Shown one piece after another: positions 41,917 to 51,146 of a stretch of 64,000 nt of DNA (the stretch's first letter is position 1; each line of letters opens with the position of its first letter). The DNA comes from RGUW01 sp040399325 (GTDB taxonomy: Bacteria; Cyanobacteriota; Cyanobacteriia; PCC-6307; Cyanobiaceae). Location: assembly GCA_040399325.1 (NCBI GenBank), contig JBBASJ010000001.1, positions 1-64,000 of the forward strand. Reading direction: 5' to 3'. The notes under the pieces are model-generated. The model had not been told where the DNA came from. It saw only the letters and a list, made by a program, of their open reading frames with translations, and ran no database searches. The translations under genes and the position numbers were made by a program.

Positions 41917-43399
41917 ACGCCTTTTCGAGGAAACGGCGCAGATCGGCATCGCGCCGGCTCAGATCAAACTGTTGCTGCACCACCTCCTGGATGCCGCCGT
42001 CGCCCCAGTCCTGGTTCTGGGCGAAATAGGTGATGAAGCTGAGCCCGGCGACCCGGGTCAGCCAGGCGGCGCTGACAGCCTGCAGGGCCCGTCCGACCAG
42101 CAGGGTCGGCAGGCTCAGGCTCAGGCTGGTGCTCACCAGACTGACCCCACCTTTGACCAGCCCCAGCGCTGCCAGGGTCTTGCCCACGGAGACGGCAAGG
42201 TCCTGGGCGGTGTCGCGGCTCAGCTGGATGCCGTAGACCCTGGCGATCTCGACCACCATCTGGGCATTGACCGCCGCGGCGGCCAGCAGGTCGAGCCCTG
42301 GCAACGGCGTCACGGCCAGGGCCCCAGCGCCGATCCACATCGTCCGCTCGACGATCGACTCGGCATCCTGGCGTCGCTGCTGGGCCAGCAGGGCCTGGCT
42401 GGCTTCGCTGAGGCGACGGCTCTGCAGCAGCAGGTTGTCGGCGATCAGTTCCTCACCGTCGCGATGCAGCACCGCGGCGATGCGTTGCACCAGGATGTCG
42501 ACCTCGGGCAGGGGTTGCAGCGGCGTTCCTCCAGGCCTGGGAACGCTCTGCGGTGAAGCACTGGCGGTGACGACATCGTCAGGAGCGAGCAGCCCGCGGC
42601 AACGCTGGCGCAGCAGGCCGAGCAGCCTGGCCTCCTCCTGTTCACCGCGCAGATCGCACTTGTTGAGGACCAGCACCAGCCGTTTGCCAAGCGAGGCCAG
42701 GGTCTCAAACACGTGCATCTCAGCGGCCCGCAGATCACCATCGACAACCAGCAGCAGCAGATCGGCGCGGGCGGCCAGTTCCCGGGCTTGCCGCTCGCGA
42801 CTGTCACCGGCATCGCCCGACTCCAGGATTCCGGGCGTGTCGATCAACCAGATGGCGCGCTGCAGCCCCCGGAGCCGCAGGCGATAGCGCTGGCTGGCGC
42901 CGGTGGTGCCCATCGGGGCCCCCACCGAGCCCACCAGCTCGCCCAGCAGGGCCCGGATCAGCGATGTCTTGCCACTGGAGCCGGCCCCGAGCACCACGAT
43001 CATCAGATCGCCCCGTTCAAGCTCGTGGGCCATGCGTTGCCGTTCCTGCTCGAGCAGAGTCCGCTCGACGGCATCGCGCACGCGCTCCAGGGTCTGGTCG
43101 ATCGCTTCGAGGTTCTGCCGGGCAGCGTCGCGTCGGCTTGACGGAGCCGGCAGGGGCGTGCGCGAGCCGTTGTCGCGTTGCAGACCGCGCAGTGCCCGCA
43201 GCCAGGGCCAGAGCAACTGGCCCAAGACCAATGCCGCCGCCAGCAGCAGCAGCCACAGCACCGGGGCGACCAGGCCATAGGGCAGAACGGCGCTGAGTTG
43301 CCAGATCAGGCTGTTGATGGCCTGCAGCAGCAGCCCGACCACCACAAGCGCCGCCAGCAGCAGGGCGAGTGCAAGCCAGAGCCGTTGGCGCAGGTTCAC
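41846..43399 (-). CDS. Membrane GTPase with DUF697 domain
   Basis: A 517-residue protein. Two N-terminal helices (LWLALALLLAALVVVGLLLQ; APVLWLLLLAAALVLGQLL) are followed by a coiled segment and a G domain: G1 GAGSSGKTS, G3 DTPGILE, G4 NKCD. A C-terminal DUF697 part follows, with AGALAVTPLPGLDLLAAAAVNAQ and VSVGKTLAALGLVKGG. It resembles YcjF/Era-like membrane GTPases of cyanobacteria. GTG at 43399 overlaps the PBP stop as GTGA, so it is the end of the bioY-lspA-PBP operon. A role in the envelope is inferred from that coupling. Confidence 0.85.
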   Translation of the reverse strand: MNLRQRLWLALALLLAALVVVGLLLQAINSLIWQLSAVLPYGLVAPVLWLLLLAAALVLGQLLWPWLRALRGLQRDNGSRTPLPAPSSRRDAARQNLEAIDQTLERVRDAVERTLLEQERQRMAHELERGDLMIVVLGAGSSGKTSLIRALLGELVGSVGAPMGTTGASQRYRLRLRGLQRAIWLIDTPGILESGDAGDSRERQARELAARADLLLLVVDGDLRAAEMHVFETLASLGKRLVLVLNKCDLRGEQEEARLLGLLRQRCRGLLAPDDVVTASASPQSVPRPGGTPLQPLPEVDILVQRIAAVLHRDGEELIADNLLLQSRRLSEASQALLAQQRRQDAESIVERTMWIGAGALAVTPLPGLDLLAAAAVNAQMVVEIARVYGIQLSRDTAQDLAVSVGKTLAALGLVKGGVSLVSTSLSLSLPTLLVGRALQAVSAAWLTRVAGLSFITYFAQNQDWGDGGIQEVVQQQFDLSRRDADLRRFLEKAFSRVVEPLKRQREKQLPPRPDSR

Positions 43400-45576
43400 C
43401 CGCCGCTCCCCGCTGCGGCGATGATCTCGTTCCACAGAGCCGCTGCAAGCCCGCTGCCGGCGCGGGTCGGTCGGTTGTCATCGTTGCCGAGCCACACCCC
43501 CACCACCCAGTGGCGGGCTGGATCAAAGCCGATGAACCAGAGGTCGCGGCTGTCGTTGGTGGTGCCGGTCTTCCCCCCTTCGCCGCCGCCGCGGTAGGCG
43601 GCTCTGCCGGTGCCCTGGCGCACCACGGCCTGCAACATCGTTCGCAGGGTGTCGCTCACCCGCGGCGTGGTGGCCCGGCGTCCGGGGTTCGCCAGTGGGG
43701 CCGCCTGATCGGCAGCTCGGCGACAGCGTTGATCAGCCAGTCCCTGGCACCGCTCGGCGTCGACCAGGCGCCGGATCGTGCGTGGTGCATGCCAGATTCC
43801 GCCGTTGGCGATGGCGGCATAGAGACTGCTCATCTCGAGCAGGGTGGCTTCGCTCTGACCCAGCACCAGGCCCGGAACCGCGCGCATCGGTGAATCGATG
43901 CCCAGATCCCTGGCTTTCTGAACGACCGACTCCAGCCCGACGCGACGGCTCAGCCGCAGGGCTGCGGTGTTGCTGCTGCTGGCCAGTGCTGTGGTCAGAC
44001 TGAGCCCCCCGCGGCAGGGGGAGCTGTAATGAATGCCGCCCCAGTTGAGGGGATCGCAGGGCACCACCGACCCCGCTGCCAGGCCGCGCTCGAGCGCCAG
44101 GGTGAAGGGCACAACCTTGAAGGTGCTGCCCGGTTGCCGCATCGCCATCGAGGCACGGTTGAACTGACTGCTGCTGTAGTCGCGGCCGCCGGCAATGGCG
44201 ACGATGCCGCCGGTGCGGTAATCGAGCACCACCACGGCTCCCTGGCTCACCTGCTGGTCGCGGTGCGTGTCGATCCAGCGACGCAGCAGGGATTCGATGC
44301 GTTGTTGCAGGACCGGATCCAGGTGGGTGTCGATCAGGTAGTTCCCCTGCTGGGCGGCATCAGGACCGACCAGCTGCTGGAGATCGCGGCGAACCTGATC
44401 GGTGTAGTAAGGCGCTCCACGCAGGGCGGGGTTGCTGCGACAGGCCTGGGGAGCGATCACCACAGGAGCTCGCGTGGCCCGTCGCGCCCGGTCGTCGCTG
44501 ATGCGACCGGTGGCGGCCATTTTGTTGAGCACCTGGTTGCGTGAGGCCAGGGATGCGGCAGGGTCGACGCAGGGGTCATAGCCATTCGGCGAGGGCAGCA
44601 GCCCGACCAGCAGAGCCGCTTCCTCGAGGCTCAGCTCTCGGGCCGAGCGGCCGAAATAGTGGCGTGCAGCATCCTCAAACCCCCAGCCCACGCCGAGATA
44701 AACGCGGTTGAGGTAGCTCAACAGCAGATCACGCTTGCTGTAACGCGCTTCGAGCTGCAGAGCGACCAGCAGTTCCCGCCATTTGCGTTGCAAGGTTTCG
44801 CCATTGCCCACCTCATCGGGATAGAGGCTGCGGGCCAGCTGCTGGGTCAGGGTGCTGCCCCCCTGCAGCACGCGCCCACCCAGCAGGTTGGTGAACAGGG
44901 CCCGGGCCGTGCCGATCGGATCGACTCCTGGATGCCACCAGAAGCGGCTGTCTTCACTGGCCAGCAGGGCATCGACAAGGACTCCCGGATACTCGCTGAG
45001 ACCGCCCAGTTCGCGGTGTTTGATCGTGTCCAGACTGCTGATCGGCCTGCCGTTGCGGTCGTAGAGAGCCAGCGGCCCACGCACGGTGGCCAGACTGCCC
45101 CTGATCGGCATCAGGGCAGCCGAGAGCAACAGCAGCGTCGCCCCGCAGCCGAGGCCGCCACAAATCATCCAGCCGATGGTGGCGCGCAGCCGTTGCAGCT
45201 CCGGCAGCGGCGGCAGGCTGAACTGCAGGGTTGGCAGATCGGCCTGGCTGGGTGGACCCAGCTGCACCCGGTCACCATCGTTGAGCAGCAGCTCGCGGAT
45301 GCGCCGTCCCTGCCACCAGAGCCCATTGGTGGATCCAGCATCCCGCAGGACCCACGTCCTGCCGCGACCTTCAAGCAGGGCATGCTCCCGGCTGACCGCA
45401 CCGTTGTCGATCACCACGTCGAGGTTGCTGTCACGGCCGATGCGGTACTGGCCCGGCAGCAGGTCAACGGTCTGCGGCTGGGTGAGCCCTTGGTGCACCA
45501 GCAGCTGTGGCCTGGCGGGCTGACGCAGCCGTTGCCACAGGTCCTGCAGTGAGCCGATCAGCCGATCAGCGGGCAT
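43396..45576 (-). CDS. Class A penicillin-binding protein with N-terminal FHA domain
   Basis: A 726-residue peptidoglycan synthase. Residues 30-110 form an FHA phosphothreonine-binding domain (YRIGRDSNLDVVIDNGAVSREHALL, and RDAGSTNGLWW). A membrane helix follows, then a GT51 glycosyltransferase (LLASEDSRFWWHPGVDP with the catalytic Glu, GGSTLTQQLARSLYPDE) and a transpeptidase (GSTFK = SxxK, SSN in ASSSNTAALRLS, KTG in GGKTGTTND). ATG at 45576 overlaps lspA by 11 bp. The FHA domain suggests control by Ser/Thr phosphorylation. Confidence 0.93.
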   Translation of the reverse strand: MPADRLIGSLQDLWQRLRQPARPQLLVHQGLTQPQTVDLLPGQYRIGRDSNLDVVIDNGAVSREHALLEGRGRTWVLRDAGSTNGLWWQGRRIRELLLNDGDRVQLGPPSQADLPTLQFSLPPLPELQRLRATIGWMICGGLGCGATLLLLSAALMPIRGSLATVRGPLALYDRNGRPISSLDTIKHRELGGLSEYPGVLVDALLASEDSRFWWHPGVDPIGTARALFTNLLGGRVLQGGSTLTQQLARSLYPDEVGNGETLQRKWRELLVALQLEARYSKRDLLLSYLNRVYLGVGWGFEDAARHYFGRSARELSLEEAALLVGLLPSPNGYDPCVDPAASLASRNQVLNKMAATGRISDDRARRATRAPVVIAPQACRSNPALRGAPYYTDQVRRDLQQLVGPDAAQQGNYLIDTHLDPVLQQRIESLLRRWIDTHRDQQVSQGAVVVLDYRTGGIVAIAGGRDYSSSQFNRASMAMRQPGSTFKVVPFTLALERGLAAGSVVPCDPLNWGGIHYSSPCRGGLSLTTALASSSNTAALRLSRRVGLESVVQKARDLGIDSPMRAVPGLVLGQSEATLLEMSSLYAAIANGGIWHAPRTIRRLVDAERCQGLADQRCRRAADQAAPLANPGRRATTPRVSDTLRTMLQAVVRQGTGRAAYRGGGEGGKTGTTNDSRDLWFIGFDPARHWVVGVWLGNDDNRPTRAGSGLAAALWNEIIAAAGSGG

Positions 45577-46042
45577 CGGTTTGCCTGCGGCTGAGCAGGT
45601 CGATGATGAAGCAGACGACCGCCAGATTGATCGCCACATCGGCCACGTTGAACACCGGGAACTCGAACGGAACCAACCGCAGAAAGTCGACCACCGCGCC
45701 CATGCGCCAGCGGTCGATTCCGTTCCCCACCGTGCCACCCAGCAACAGTCCAAGCGCTGCCCTCTGAGCAGGATGCAGCCGCGGTTGCCCCAACACCCAC
45801 ACCACCAGCACCACCGCGACCGTGGCGCTGATCAGGGCCAGCAGCGTCTGGGCCTGGGTGAACAGGCTGAAGGCTGCACCCCGGTTGAACACCAACTGCA
45901 GATCCACCAGCCCTGGCAGCCAGCGCCGCGTGACGCCCACAGGAAGGGTTGTGAGGATCCAGGTTTTGCTGAACTGGTCCAGCAGCACGACCAGCAGGGC
46001 CAGCACCAGGGTGCTCAGGCGTCCAGAGCGGCGCATGGTCAT
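45566..46042 (-). CDS. lspA: Signal peptidase II (lipoprotein signal peptidase)
   Basis: A 158-residue inner-membrane aspartyl protease that cleaves lipoprotein signal peptides. Seen: LVLALLVVLLDQFSKTWIL, LVFNRGAAFSLF, and the two catalytic aspartates in GGTVGNGIDRWRMGAVVDFL and FNVADVAINLA. ATG at 46042 overlaps bioY as ATGA; ATG at 46036 is another choice. Confidence 0.95.
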   Translation of the reverse strand: MTMRRSGRLSTLVLALLVVLLDQFSKTWILTTLPVGVTRRWLPGLVDLQLVFNRGAAFSLFTQAQTLLALISATVAVVLVVWVLGQPRLHPAQRAALGLLLGGTVGNGIDRWRMGAVVDFLRLVPFEFPVFNVADVAINLAVVCFIIDLLSRRQTDAR

Positions 46043-46614
46043 GGCGCCAGTCTCAGCCCCCGGCGCAGCGCCAGGGCGGCCACGGCGACCGCGCAGCACA
46101 GCAAGACCTGGGCGGGCAGTGGGGCCAGGCTGTAGCTGACCGTGAGCTGGAGCAGCCCGGCGCTCCAGCGTCCAGACAGGGCGCCCAGCATCAGATTGAG
46201 CAGCCCACACACTTGCAGCACCGCCAGCCCCAGCAGGCTCACACCAAACAGGCTGAGCAGGTCGTCCATGCCGCCCTGGCGCGCGAGCCTACCGCTCAGC
46301 CAGGCCGCCGGCACAAAGCCCACCAGATATCCGAATCCCGGTTCGAGCAGGTAGCCGGGTCCACCGCCCCCCTGAAACACGGGCAACTGAAACAGGCCGA
46401 TGCTGAGGTAGGCCACGGCCGCGAGCATCGCGCTGCGCGGCCCGCAGACCAGAGCCGTCAGCAGCAGTGCCGGTACCTGCAGTGTCATCGGCAGGGTCAC
46501 CAGCTGCAGGGATCCGTTGCCGCCAGGCAGCGGCACAGCGGCACTGACCAGCCCGCCGGCCAGGATCAGCATCAGCCCCGCCAGGGCTCCGGTCCAGATG
46601 GCGATCGCACGCAA
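46039..46614 (-). CDS. bioY: BioY, biotin ECF transporter substrate-binding component
   Basis: A 191-residue membrane S-component with about six helices. Seen: VTLPMTLQVPALLLTALVCG, RSAMLAAVAYLSIGLFQLPVF, and GGGGPGYLLEPGFGYLVGF, the BioY signature. It captures biotin, working alone or with shared ATPase/EcfT units. ATG at 46614. It is the first gene of the operon leading to lspA, the FHA-PBP and the GTPase. Confidence 0.93.
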   Translation of the reverse strand: MRAIAIWTGALAGLMLILAGGLVSAAVPLPGGNGSLQLVTLPMTLQVPALLLTALVCGPRSAMLAAVAYLSIGLFQLPVFQGGGGPGYLLEPGFGYLVGFVPAAWLSGRLARQGGMDDLLSLFGVSLLGLAVLQVCGLLNLMLGALSGRWSAGLLQLTVSYSLAPLPAQVLLCCAVAVAALALRRGLRLAP

Positions 46615-46690
46615 CGGTCGAGACGGTTCAGCGGACTGATGGCCATCCTGCTGCAGTTAGGGTCCGACGTCATCCGGCCCCACTGGTGCG

Positions 46691-46912
46691 ATGCCTGATC
46701 CGAGCCCTGTTGCCCTCGGCGATGCTGTCAGGTTGGCGATCCAGCGCCCCTACCTGAAGACCGCTGACCCCATGCCGATGCTGCGGCCAGGCGATCTGGT
46801 CTCTCCCGACGAGGTCGGGCAGGTTGTGGGGCTGCGGGCTGCCGACCAGGTGGCTGTCAGGTTTCGCCGCGGTACTTTTCTGCTCGAGGCGAGCTGGCTC
46901 AGCCGCGCCTGA
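46691..46912 (+). CDS. sipA: SipA-like regulatory protein (DUF3148)
   Basis: A 73-residue SH3-like beta protein. Seen: VALGDAVRLAIQRPYLKTAD, PMPMLRPGDLVSPDEVGQVV and VAVRFRRGTFLLEASWL. SipA binds the light- and nutrient-stress histidine kinase NblS and raises its activity. ATG at 46691, divergent from bioY. The last 14 bp overlap the convergent M16 gene. Confidence 0.85.
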   Translation: MPDPSPVALGDAVRLAIQRPYLKTADPMPMLRPGDLVSPDEVGQVVGLRAADQVAVRFRRGTFLLEASWLSRA

Positions 46913-48188
46913 GTGGGTGCCGCTCCCAGGCCCGCTGGGCCGCCTGCAGGCCACGGCTGGGGCCGCAGAGACTGAGCCGGGGGTTGATCAGGCAGCGCCT
47001 GGCCACGTTCAACAGGTCCTCGGAACTGATCTGTTCGGCCCGTTCCAGACAGCTGTCGATGTAATCAGCACCGAGCCCGAACGAGAGCAACAGGGCATGC
47101 CGATCGGCCTGCTGTCCGCAGGTCTGGCGTCCCATGGCCTCCTGACCTCTGTACTTCGCCACGGCCAGCTGCAGGGCAGCGTCTGTGATGGGGGCCTGCA
47201 GCAGTGCTTCCCATTCATCGAGCAGCGCCGTGCAGGCGTCTTCGGCCCGCTCAGCCGATGTCGACAGATGCCAGACGAACGGCGTGGGTCCTCGCCGTGC
47301 CGGCATGTGCACACCGACGTCGTAGGCGAGGCCCCGCTCCTCCCGCAGCGCGATGAACAGCCGGCTCGACATCCCCAGGCCCAGGTGGGCCTGCAGCAGC
47401 CGCAGGGGCAGGCTGTCCGGATGGCTTAGGGGCGGAATGCGGCAGCCAAGCATCAGCACGACCTGACCGGTGTCGTCGTCGACCAGCTCCAGCGCGTCGG
47501 CATCGGGCTCGGGGTGAGCGACCGGAATCTCCAGGCCGGGAGAAGCTGGATTCCAGCCATGGCGCCCGGCCACCAGGGCCAGCTGCTCCTCCAGACCCGC
47601 TGGCAGGGTGCCGGCGATGACCAGAGCAGCACCACAGCGGCCCAGCGCGGCCTGCAGCCGGGCCAGGTCGTCGCGTTTCAGCGCGACGAGATCCGTGTCT
47701 ACGCCGAGGGGATCATGGCCATAGGGCCCGTTCCCATACAACTGGTGGCGCAGCGCTTCATGGCAGAGGTGAAAGGGATCTTCCCGTTGCCGCTGCAGCG
47801 TCTGCAGGTTGAGCTGGCGTTCGATGGCGATCTGCTCCGGCTCCAGCCTGGGTTCGAGCACCATCTGCAACAGCAGGGGGAGGAGCCTTGCCGCATCGCC
47901 ACTGGCGCATTTGAGGTGGAGCCCCAGGTGATCTTCACTCGCCTCGCAGCGCAGCGCCGCGCCGCATCCTTCGACCAGGTCGGCCAGGGCCTCGGCATCG
48001 AGAGTTCCACAGCCGCGGGTGAGCAGACCGGCCAGCAGTTGATGGGCCCCCCGTTGACCTGCCGGATCAGCGCTGCTGCCTCCGGCGATCCACAACCGGG
48101 CTGCCACCAGATCGGGCGACGGACTGGCACTGCAGGCCAGAAGCAATCCCCCGGGCAGCGTCTGCTCATGCCATGGGCTTCTGCTCAT
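46899..48188 (-). CDS. M16-family peptidase, probable inactive partner
   Basis: A 429-residue pitrilysin/insulinase fold protein. The zinc motif HxxEH is missing; the same site reads GQRGAHQLLAGLL. Other family parts remain, such as RQREDPFHLCHEALRHQLYG, LLQAHLGLGMSSRLFIALRE and RGLAYDVGVHMPARRG, the latter with the R/Y pair that binds substrate. This is the usual pattern of an M16B heterodimer, in which one subunit keeps the metal site and the other the substrate residues. ATG at 48188 overlaps the active subunit gene by 4 bp. Confidence 0.9.
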   Translation of the reverse strand: MSRSPWHEQTLPGGLLLACSASPSPDLVAARLWIAGGSSADPAGQRGAHQLLAGLLTRGCGTLDAEALADLVEGCGAALRCEASEDHLGLHLKCASGDAARLLPLLLQMVLEPRLEPEQIAIERQLNLQTLQRQREDPFHLCHEALRHQLYGNGPYGHDPLGVDTDLVALKRDDLARLQAALGRCGAALVIAGTLPAGLEEQLALVAGRHGWNPASPGLEIPVAHPEPDADALELVDDDTGQVVLMLGCRIPPLSHPDSLPLRLLQAHLGLGMSSRLFIALREERGLAYDVGVHMPARRGPTPFVWHLSTSAERAEDACTALLDEWEALLQAPITDAALQLAVAKYRGQEAMGRQTCGQQADRHALLLSFGLGADYIDSCLERAEQISSEDLLNVARRCLINPRLSLCGPSRGLQAAQRAWERHPLRRG

Positions 48189-49459
48189 GCGGGCACGGCC
48201 TCGAGCACGCAGGCGCGGCCGGGCTCCAGCAGCAACAGGCTCGCGTGCAGGGCACGCTGGTCGATCCGGTTGATGCTGTTCAACGGTTCAGCCAGATCGA
48301 GGGGGCGGTCCCACAGGCCGTTGTTGCCGATCACGGCGGCAATGCCTGCGGCAGCTTCGAGGCTGAAGCGGTAACCGTTGCGCACCAGGGCCAGGCCCCT
48401 GGCCAGTTCGGGACCCTCGGGCAGATGCTGGGGGCCTTCCTGCAACACCGTGGTGATTTCCTGCCGCACTGCTGGCAGATCCTCGGCTTCGCAGACAGCC
48501 TCCAGCAAGGCCAGGCTGCCGAATTCGAGCACCTGCAGATCGAGGTCAATGCTCTCGACCAGCTGAAGTTGCTCGCGCAGGCGCGCCACCAGTCGGCTGC
48601 GTCGACCTTCGGCCATCAGGCTGGTGGCCAGGTCCATCGCGGCCAGGGCATCCCGCTGGGCCGCACCCGGCAGCGACCAGGCCATCAGCAGCCGGGCCGA
48701 TTCGAGCTGGGCAAACGTCTGCCGATGCACGCCTGGCTGGATCTGCAGCAGTGGCGGTTCGCTGATCGCGCCGCGCCGTGGCAACTGGCCCAGGGGAGAG
48801 CAGGCCAGCTGGGTCAGCAACGCCTGCCAGCAGGCCTGGTCGAGGGGACCGCAGACGGCCAGCACACAGCGCTCGCCGCTGTACACCCCCTGCTGGAACT
48901 GCCGCATTGCCCCTGGAGTGTGGCTGTTCAAAGCGGTCTCGACGCCCAGGATCGCGCGGCCATAGGGGTGGTTGCCGCAACCCAGCTCCAGCAGGGTCTG
49001 GAGGGCCAGTTCGTCGGGCTGGTCCTGGCTCTGGGCGAGTTCTTCGAGAACGACCTGGCGCTCCATGTCGAAATCGCCGGGATCCAACCGCGGCTGCAGG
49101 ACCAGATCGAGCAACAGCGCCACCGCCTCAGCGAGGGCATCCGGCGGCACCAGAACGTGGTAGTGAACGTCATCAAAGCCGGTGGCGGCATTGCTGCTGC
49201 CTCCGAGCGCCTCGATGCGCAGGTCAAAGTCCCCGGCCCCGAGCTGCTCACTGCCCTTGAACACCATGTGCTCAAGGAAATGGGCCATGCCGCTCTCGCT
49301 GGGCCCTTCAAAGGCGCTGCCGGCCTGGCACCAGAGATCGATGCACACCAGTGGTGCCTCGGCCATGGGGAGCCACACCACGCGGCTGCCACTGGGAAGT
49401 GTGCAGCTGCGCGCCGGATTCAGACCAGCGAACCGTTCGGTGGACTCCGGCAGGGACAA
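48185..49459 (-). CDS. M16-family zinc peptidase, active subunit
   Basis: A 424-residue protein with the inverted zinc motif in GMAHFLEHMVFKGSEQLG (HxxEH) and the distal Glu in LEELAQSQDQP. It should pair with the metal-free partner encoded downstream and cut small peptides, possibly signal or transit peptides as in processing peptidases. ATG at 49459. It is divergent from pcyA, with 47 bp between the starts. Confidence 0.93.
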   Translation of the reverse strand: MSLPESTERFAGLNPARSCTLPSGSRVVWLPMAEAPLVCIDLWCQAGSAFEGPSESGMAHFLEHMVFKGSEQLGAGDFDLRIEALGGSSNAATGFDDVHYHVLVPPDALAEAVALLLDLVLQPRLDPGDFDMERQVVLEELAQSQDQPDELALQTLLELGCGNHPYGRAILGVETALNSHTPGAMRQFQQGVYSGERCVLAVCGPLDQACWQALLTQLACSPLGQLPRRGAISEPPLLQIQPGVHRQTFAQLESARLLMAWSLPGAAQRDALAAMDLATSLMAEGRRSRLVARLREQLQLVESIDLDLQVLEFGSLALLEAVCEAEDLPAVRQEITTVLQEGPQHLPEGPELARGLALVRNGYRFSLEAAAGIAAVIGNNGLWDRPLDLAEPLNSINRIDQRALHASLLLLEPGRACVLEAVPA

Positions 49460-49506
49460 GGCAAGACCCGTGGCAGGATCTGCATTCTGCTGCGCACGAC
49501 GCGCCC

Positions 49507-50220
49507 ATGAGCCTCCACCCCCTGATGGACGCGCTGGCGAGCTGCATCCGCAGGCGGTGGCACGACCTGCCCGACCGAGGCCCCCTGCCTCTGGCTGAGG
49601 ACCTGGCAGAGATCAGCGGCAGTCTCGATGGCGAGGCCCTGTTCATCCGCAACGAGCTCGGCACGGCGCGGGGCCTGCGCAAGCTCCATCTCGAGACCGC
49701 GCGCCTGGGTGCCGGATTGCAGATCCTGCACTGTGTGTTTTTTCCCGATCCACGCTTCGATCTGCCGATTTTCGGCGCCGATGTGGTGGCCTCACCGGCC
49801 GGCGTCTCAGCCGCCATCGCCGACCTCTCACCGGTCGCGGATCAGCTTCCGCTTTGCTTTGCCCAGGACCTGGCTGCCAATCCTGGGCCCGGTTTCCGTG
49901 AGCCCCGGGAGCTGCCCCCCTGGGGCTCGATCTTCTCGCCCCATGTCTGTTTCATCCGTCCTCACGGTCCAGAGGAGGAGCAGGCCTTCGTGGAACGGGT
50001 CGATCAGTTCCTGGCCTTGATGGCCCGTGGCTGCGCCGAGACGCTCCCCGATGCCGCCGATGCCCCCGCTACGGTTGAACGCTGGCAGTCACAGCTGGGC
50101 TATTGCAGGCAGCAGAAACGCAACGACAAGACCCGGCGCGTGCTCGAGAAGGCCTTCAATCCGATCTGGGCGGAGCGGTACATCGAAGACCTGCTGTTCG
50201 ACGATCCACCGCAGCCATGA
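49507..50220 (+). CDS. pcyA: Phycocyanobilin:ferredoxin oxidoreductase
   Basis: A 237-residue bilin reductase that makes phycocyanobilin from biliverdin IX-alpha with electrons from ferredoxin. Seen: ILHCVFFPDPRFDLPIFGAD (catalytic Asp region), PPWGSIFSPHVCFIRP, and KTRRVLEKAFNPIWAERYIE near the end. ATG at 49507 (MSLHPLMDAL); the longer frame upstream is antisense to the peptidase. The stop overlaps devB (ATGA). Confidence 0.95.
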   Translation: MSLHPLMDALASCIRRRWHDLPDRGPLPLAEDLAEISGSLDGEALFIRNELGTARGLRKLHLETARLGAGLQILHCVFFPDPRFDLPIFGADVVASPAGVSAAIADLSPVADQLPLCFAQDLAANPGPGFREPRELPPWGSIFSPHVCFIRPHGPEEEQAFVERVDQFLALMARGCAETLPDAADAPATVERWQSQLGYCRQQKRNDKTRRVLEKAFNPIWAERYIEDLLFDDPPQP

Positions 50221-51146
50221 CACGCCTCCTGGAGCGTTTGCCGCGCCGGGCCTGGATCGCTCTCGGTGCGGTAGGCCTCGTGCTGTTGCTGCTTGCCGTG
50301 TTGCGCGGCCCGTCGCGCCGCACGCAACCGATGGTGCCTGCAGCCCCTGCTGCGCTGAACAGGCAGCAGAGCCCCAGGGGCGTGGCCGCCCTCGGACGCC
50401 TGGAACCAGCCGGTGATGTGCGTACCCTGGCGGCACCCACGGGCGGGGTCGGCATGAGCCCACGCCTGGCCACCCTGCTGGTGCGCGAGGGCGACCCGGT
50501 GCGTCGCGGCCAGGTGCTGGCCAGTTTCGACAACCGAACCGGACTGCTGGCCCAGCGGGAGCTGCTGATCACCCGCGTGAACAGCCTGATGAACCAGCTT
50601 GCGATTCTCGAGGCCCAGACCACGCGCTATCGCAACCTGACCCGCTCAGGAGCCAACCCAGCCGGCGACCTCGATGAACGGGAGATTCAGCTCACCGATC
50701 GACGGGGCCGGCTCAACGAGGCCCGGGCCGAACTCAAGCGGCTCAAGGCCGATCTCGAACTTTCAGAGCTGCGTTCACCAATCGATGGTGTGGTGTTGCG
50801 CGTGTTCACCCAGCCTGGTGAAAGGCCCGACGCCAACGGCATCCTTGAGGTCGGCGCCAACCAGCGGATGGAGGCCATCGCCGAGGTCTACGAAAGTGAT
50901 GTCGCTCGCATCCGCATCGGCCAGACGGTTCTGCTGGAGAGTGAAAGCGGTGGTTTCAAGGGCACCCTGCGCGCCCGCGTTCTGCGCATCAGCCCCCAGG
51001 TGCGGCAGCGGCAGGTGCTCAGCACCGATCCCAGTGCCGACGCTGATGCCCGCATCGTTGAGGTGCGTCTTGGGCTTGACCCAGCCCAGCTGCAGAAGGT
51101 CGCTGCCCTGGCCGGTCTGAAGGTGATCGCCCGATTCCAACCCTGA
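50217..51146 (+). CDS. devB: ABC exporter membrane fusion protein, DevB family
   Basis: A 309-residue periplasmic adaptor of a DevBCA-type exporter. An N-terminal anchor helix (WIALGAVGLVLLLLAVL) is followed by a lipoyl-like region LLVREGDPVRRGQVLASFDN, a coiled coil at about residues 115-185, and the strand SELRSPIDGVVLRVFTQPGE. In Nostoc DevBCA helps build the heterocyst glycolipid layer; in unicellular cyanobacteria the cargo is probably different. ATG at 50217, translationally coupled to pcyA. Confidence 0.9.
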   Translation: MTRLLERLPRRAWIALGAVGLVLLLLAVLRGPSRRTQPMVPAAPAALNRQQSPRGVAALGRLEPAGDVRTLAAPTGGVGMSPRLATLLVREGDPVRRGQVLASFDNRTGLLAQRELLITRVNSLMNQLAILEAQTTRYRNLTRSGANPAGDLDEREIQLTDRRGRLNEARAELKRLKADLELSELRSPIDGVVLRVFTQPGERPDANGILEVGANQRMEAIAEVYESDVARIRIGQTVLLESESGGFKGTLRARVLRISPQVRQRQVLSTDPSADADARIVEVRLGLDPAQLQKVAALAGLKVIARFQP

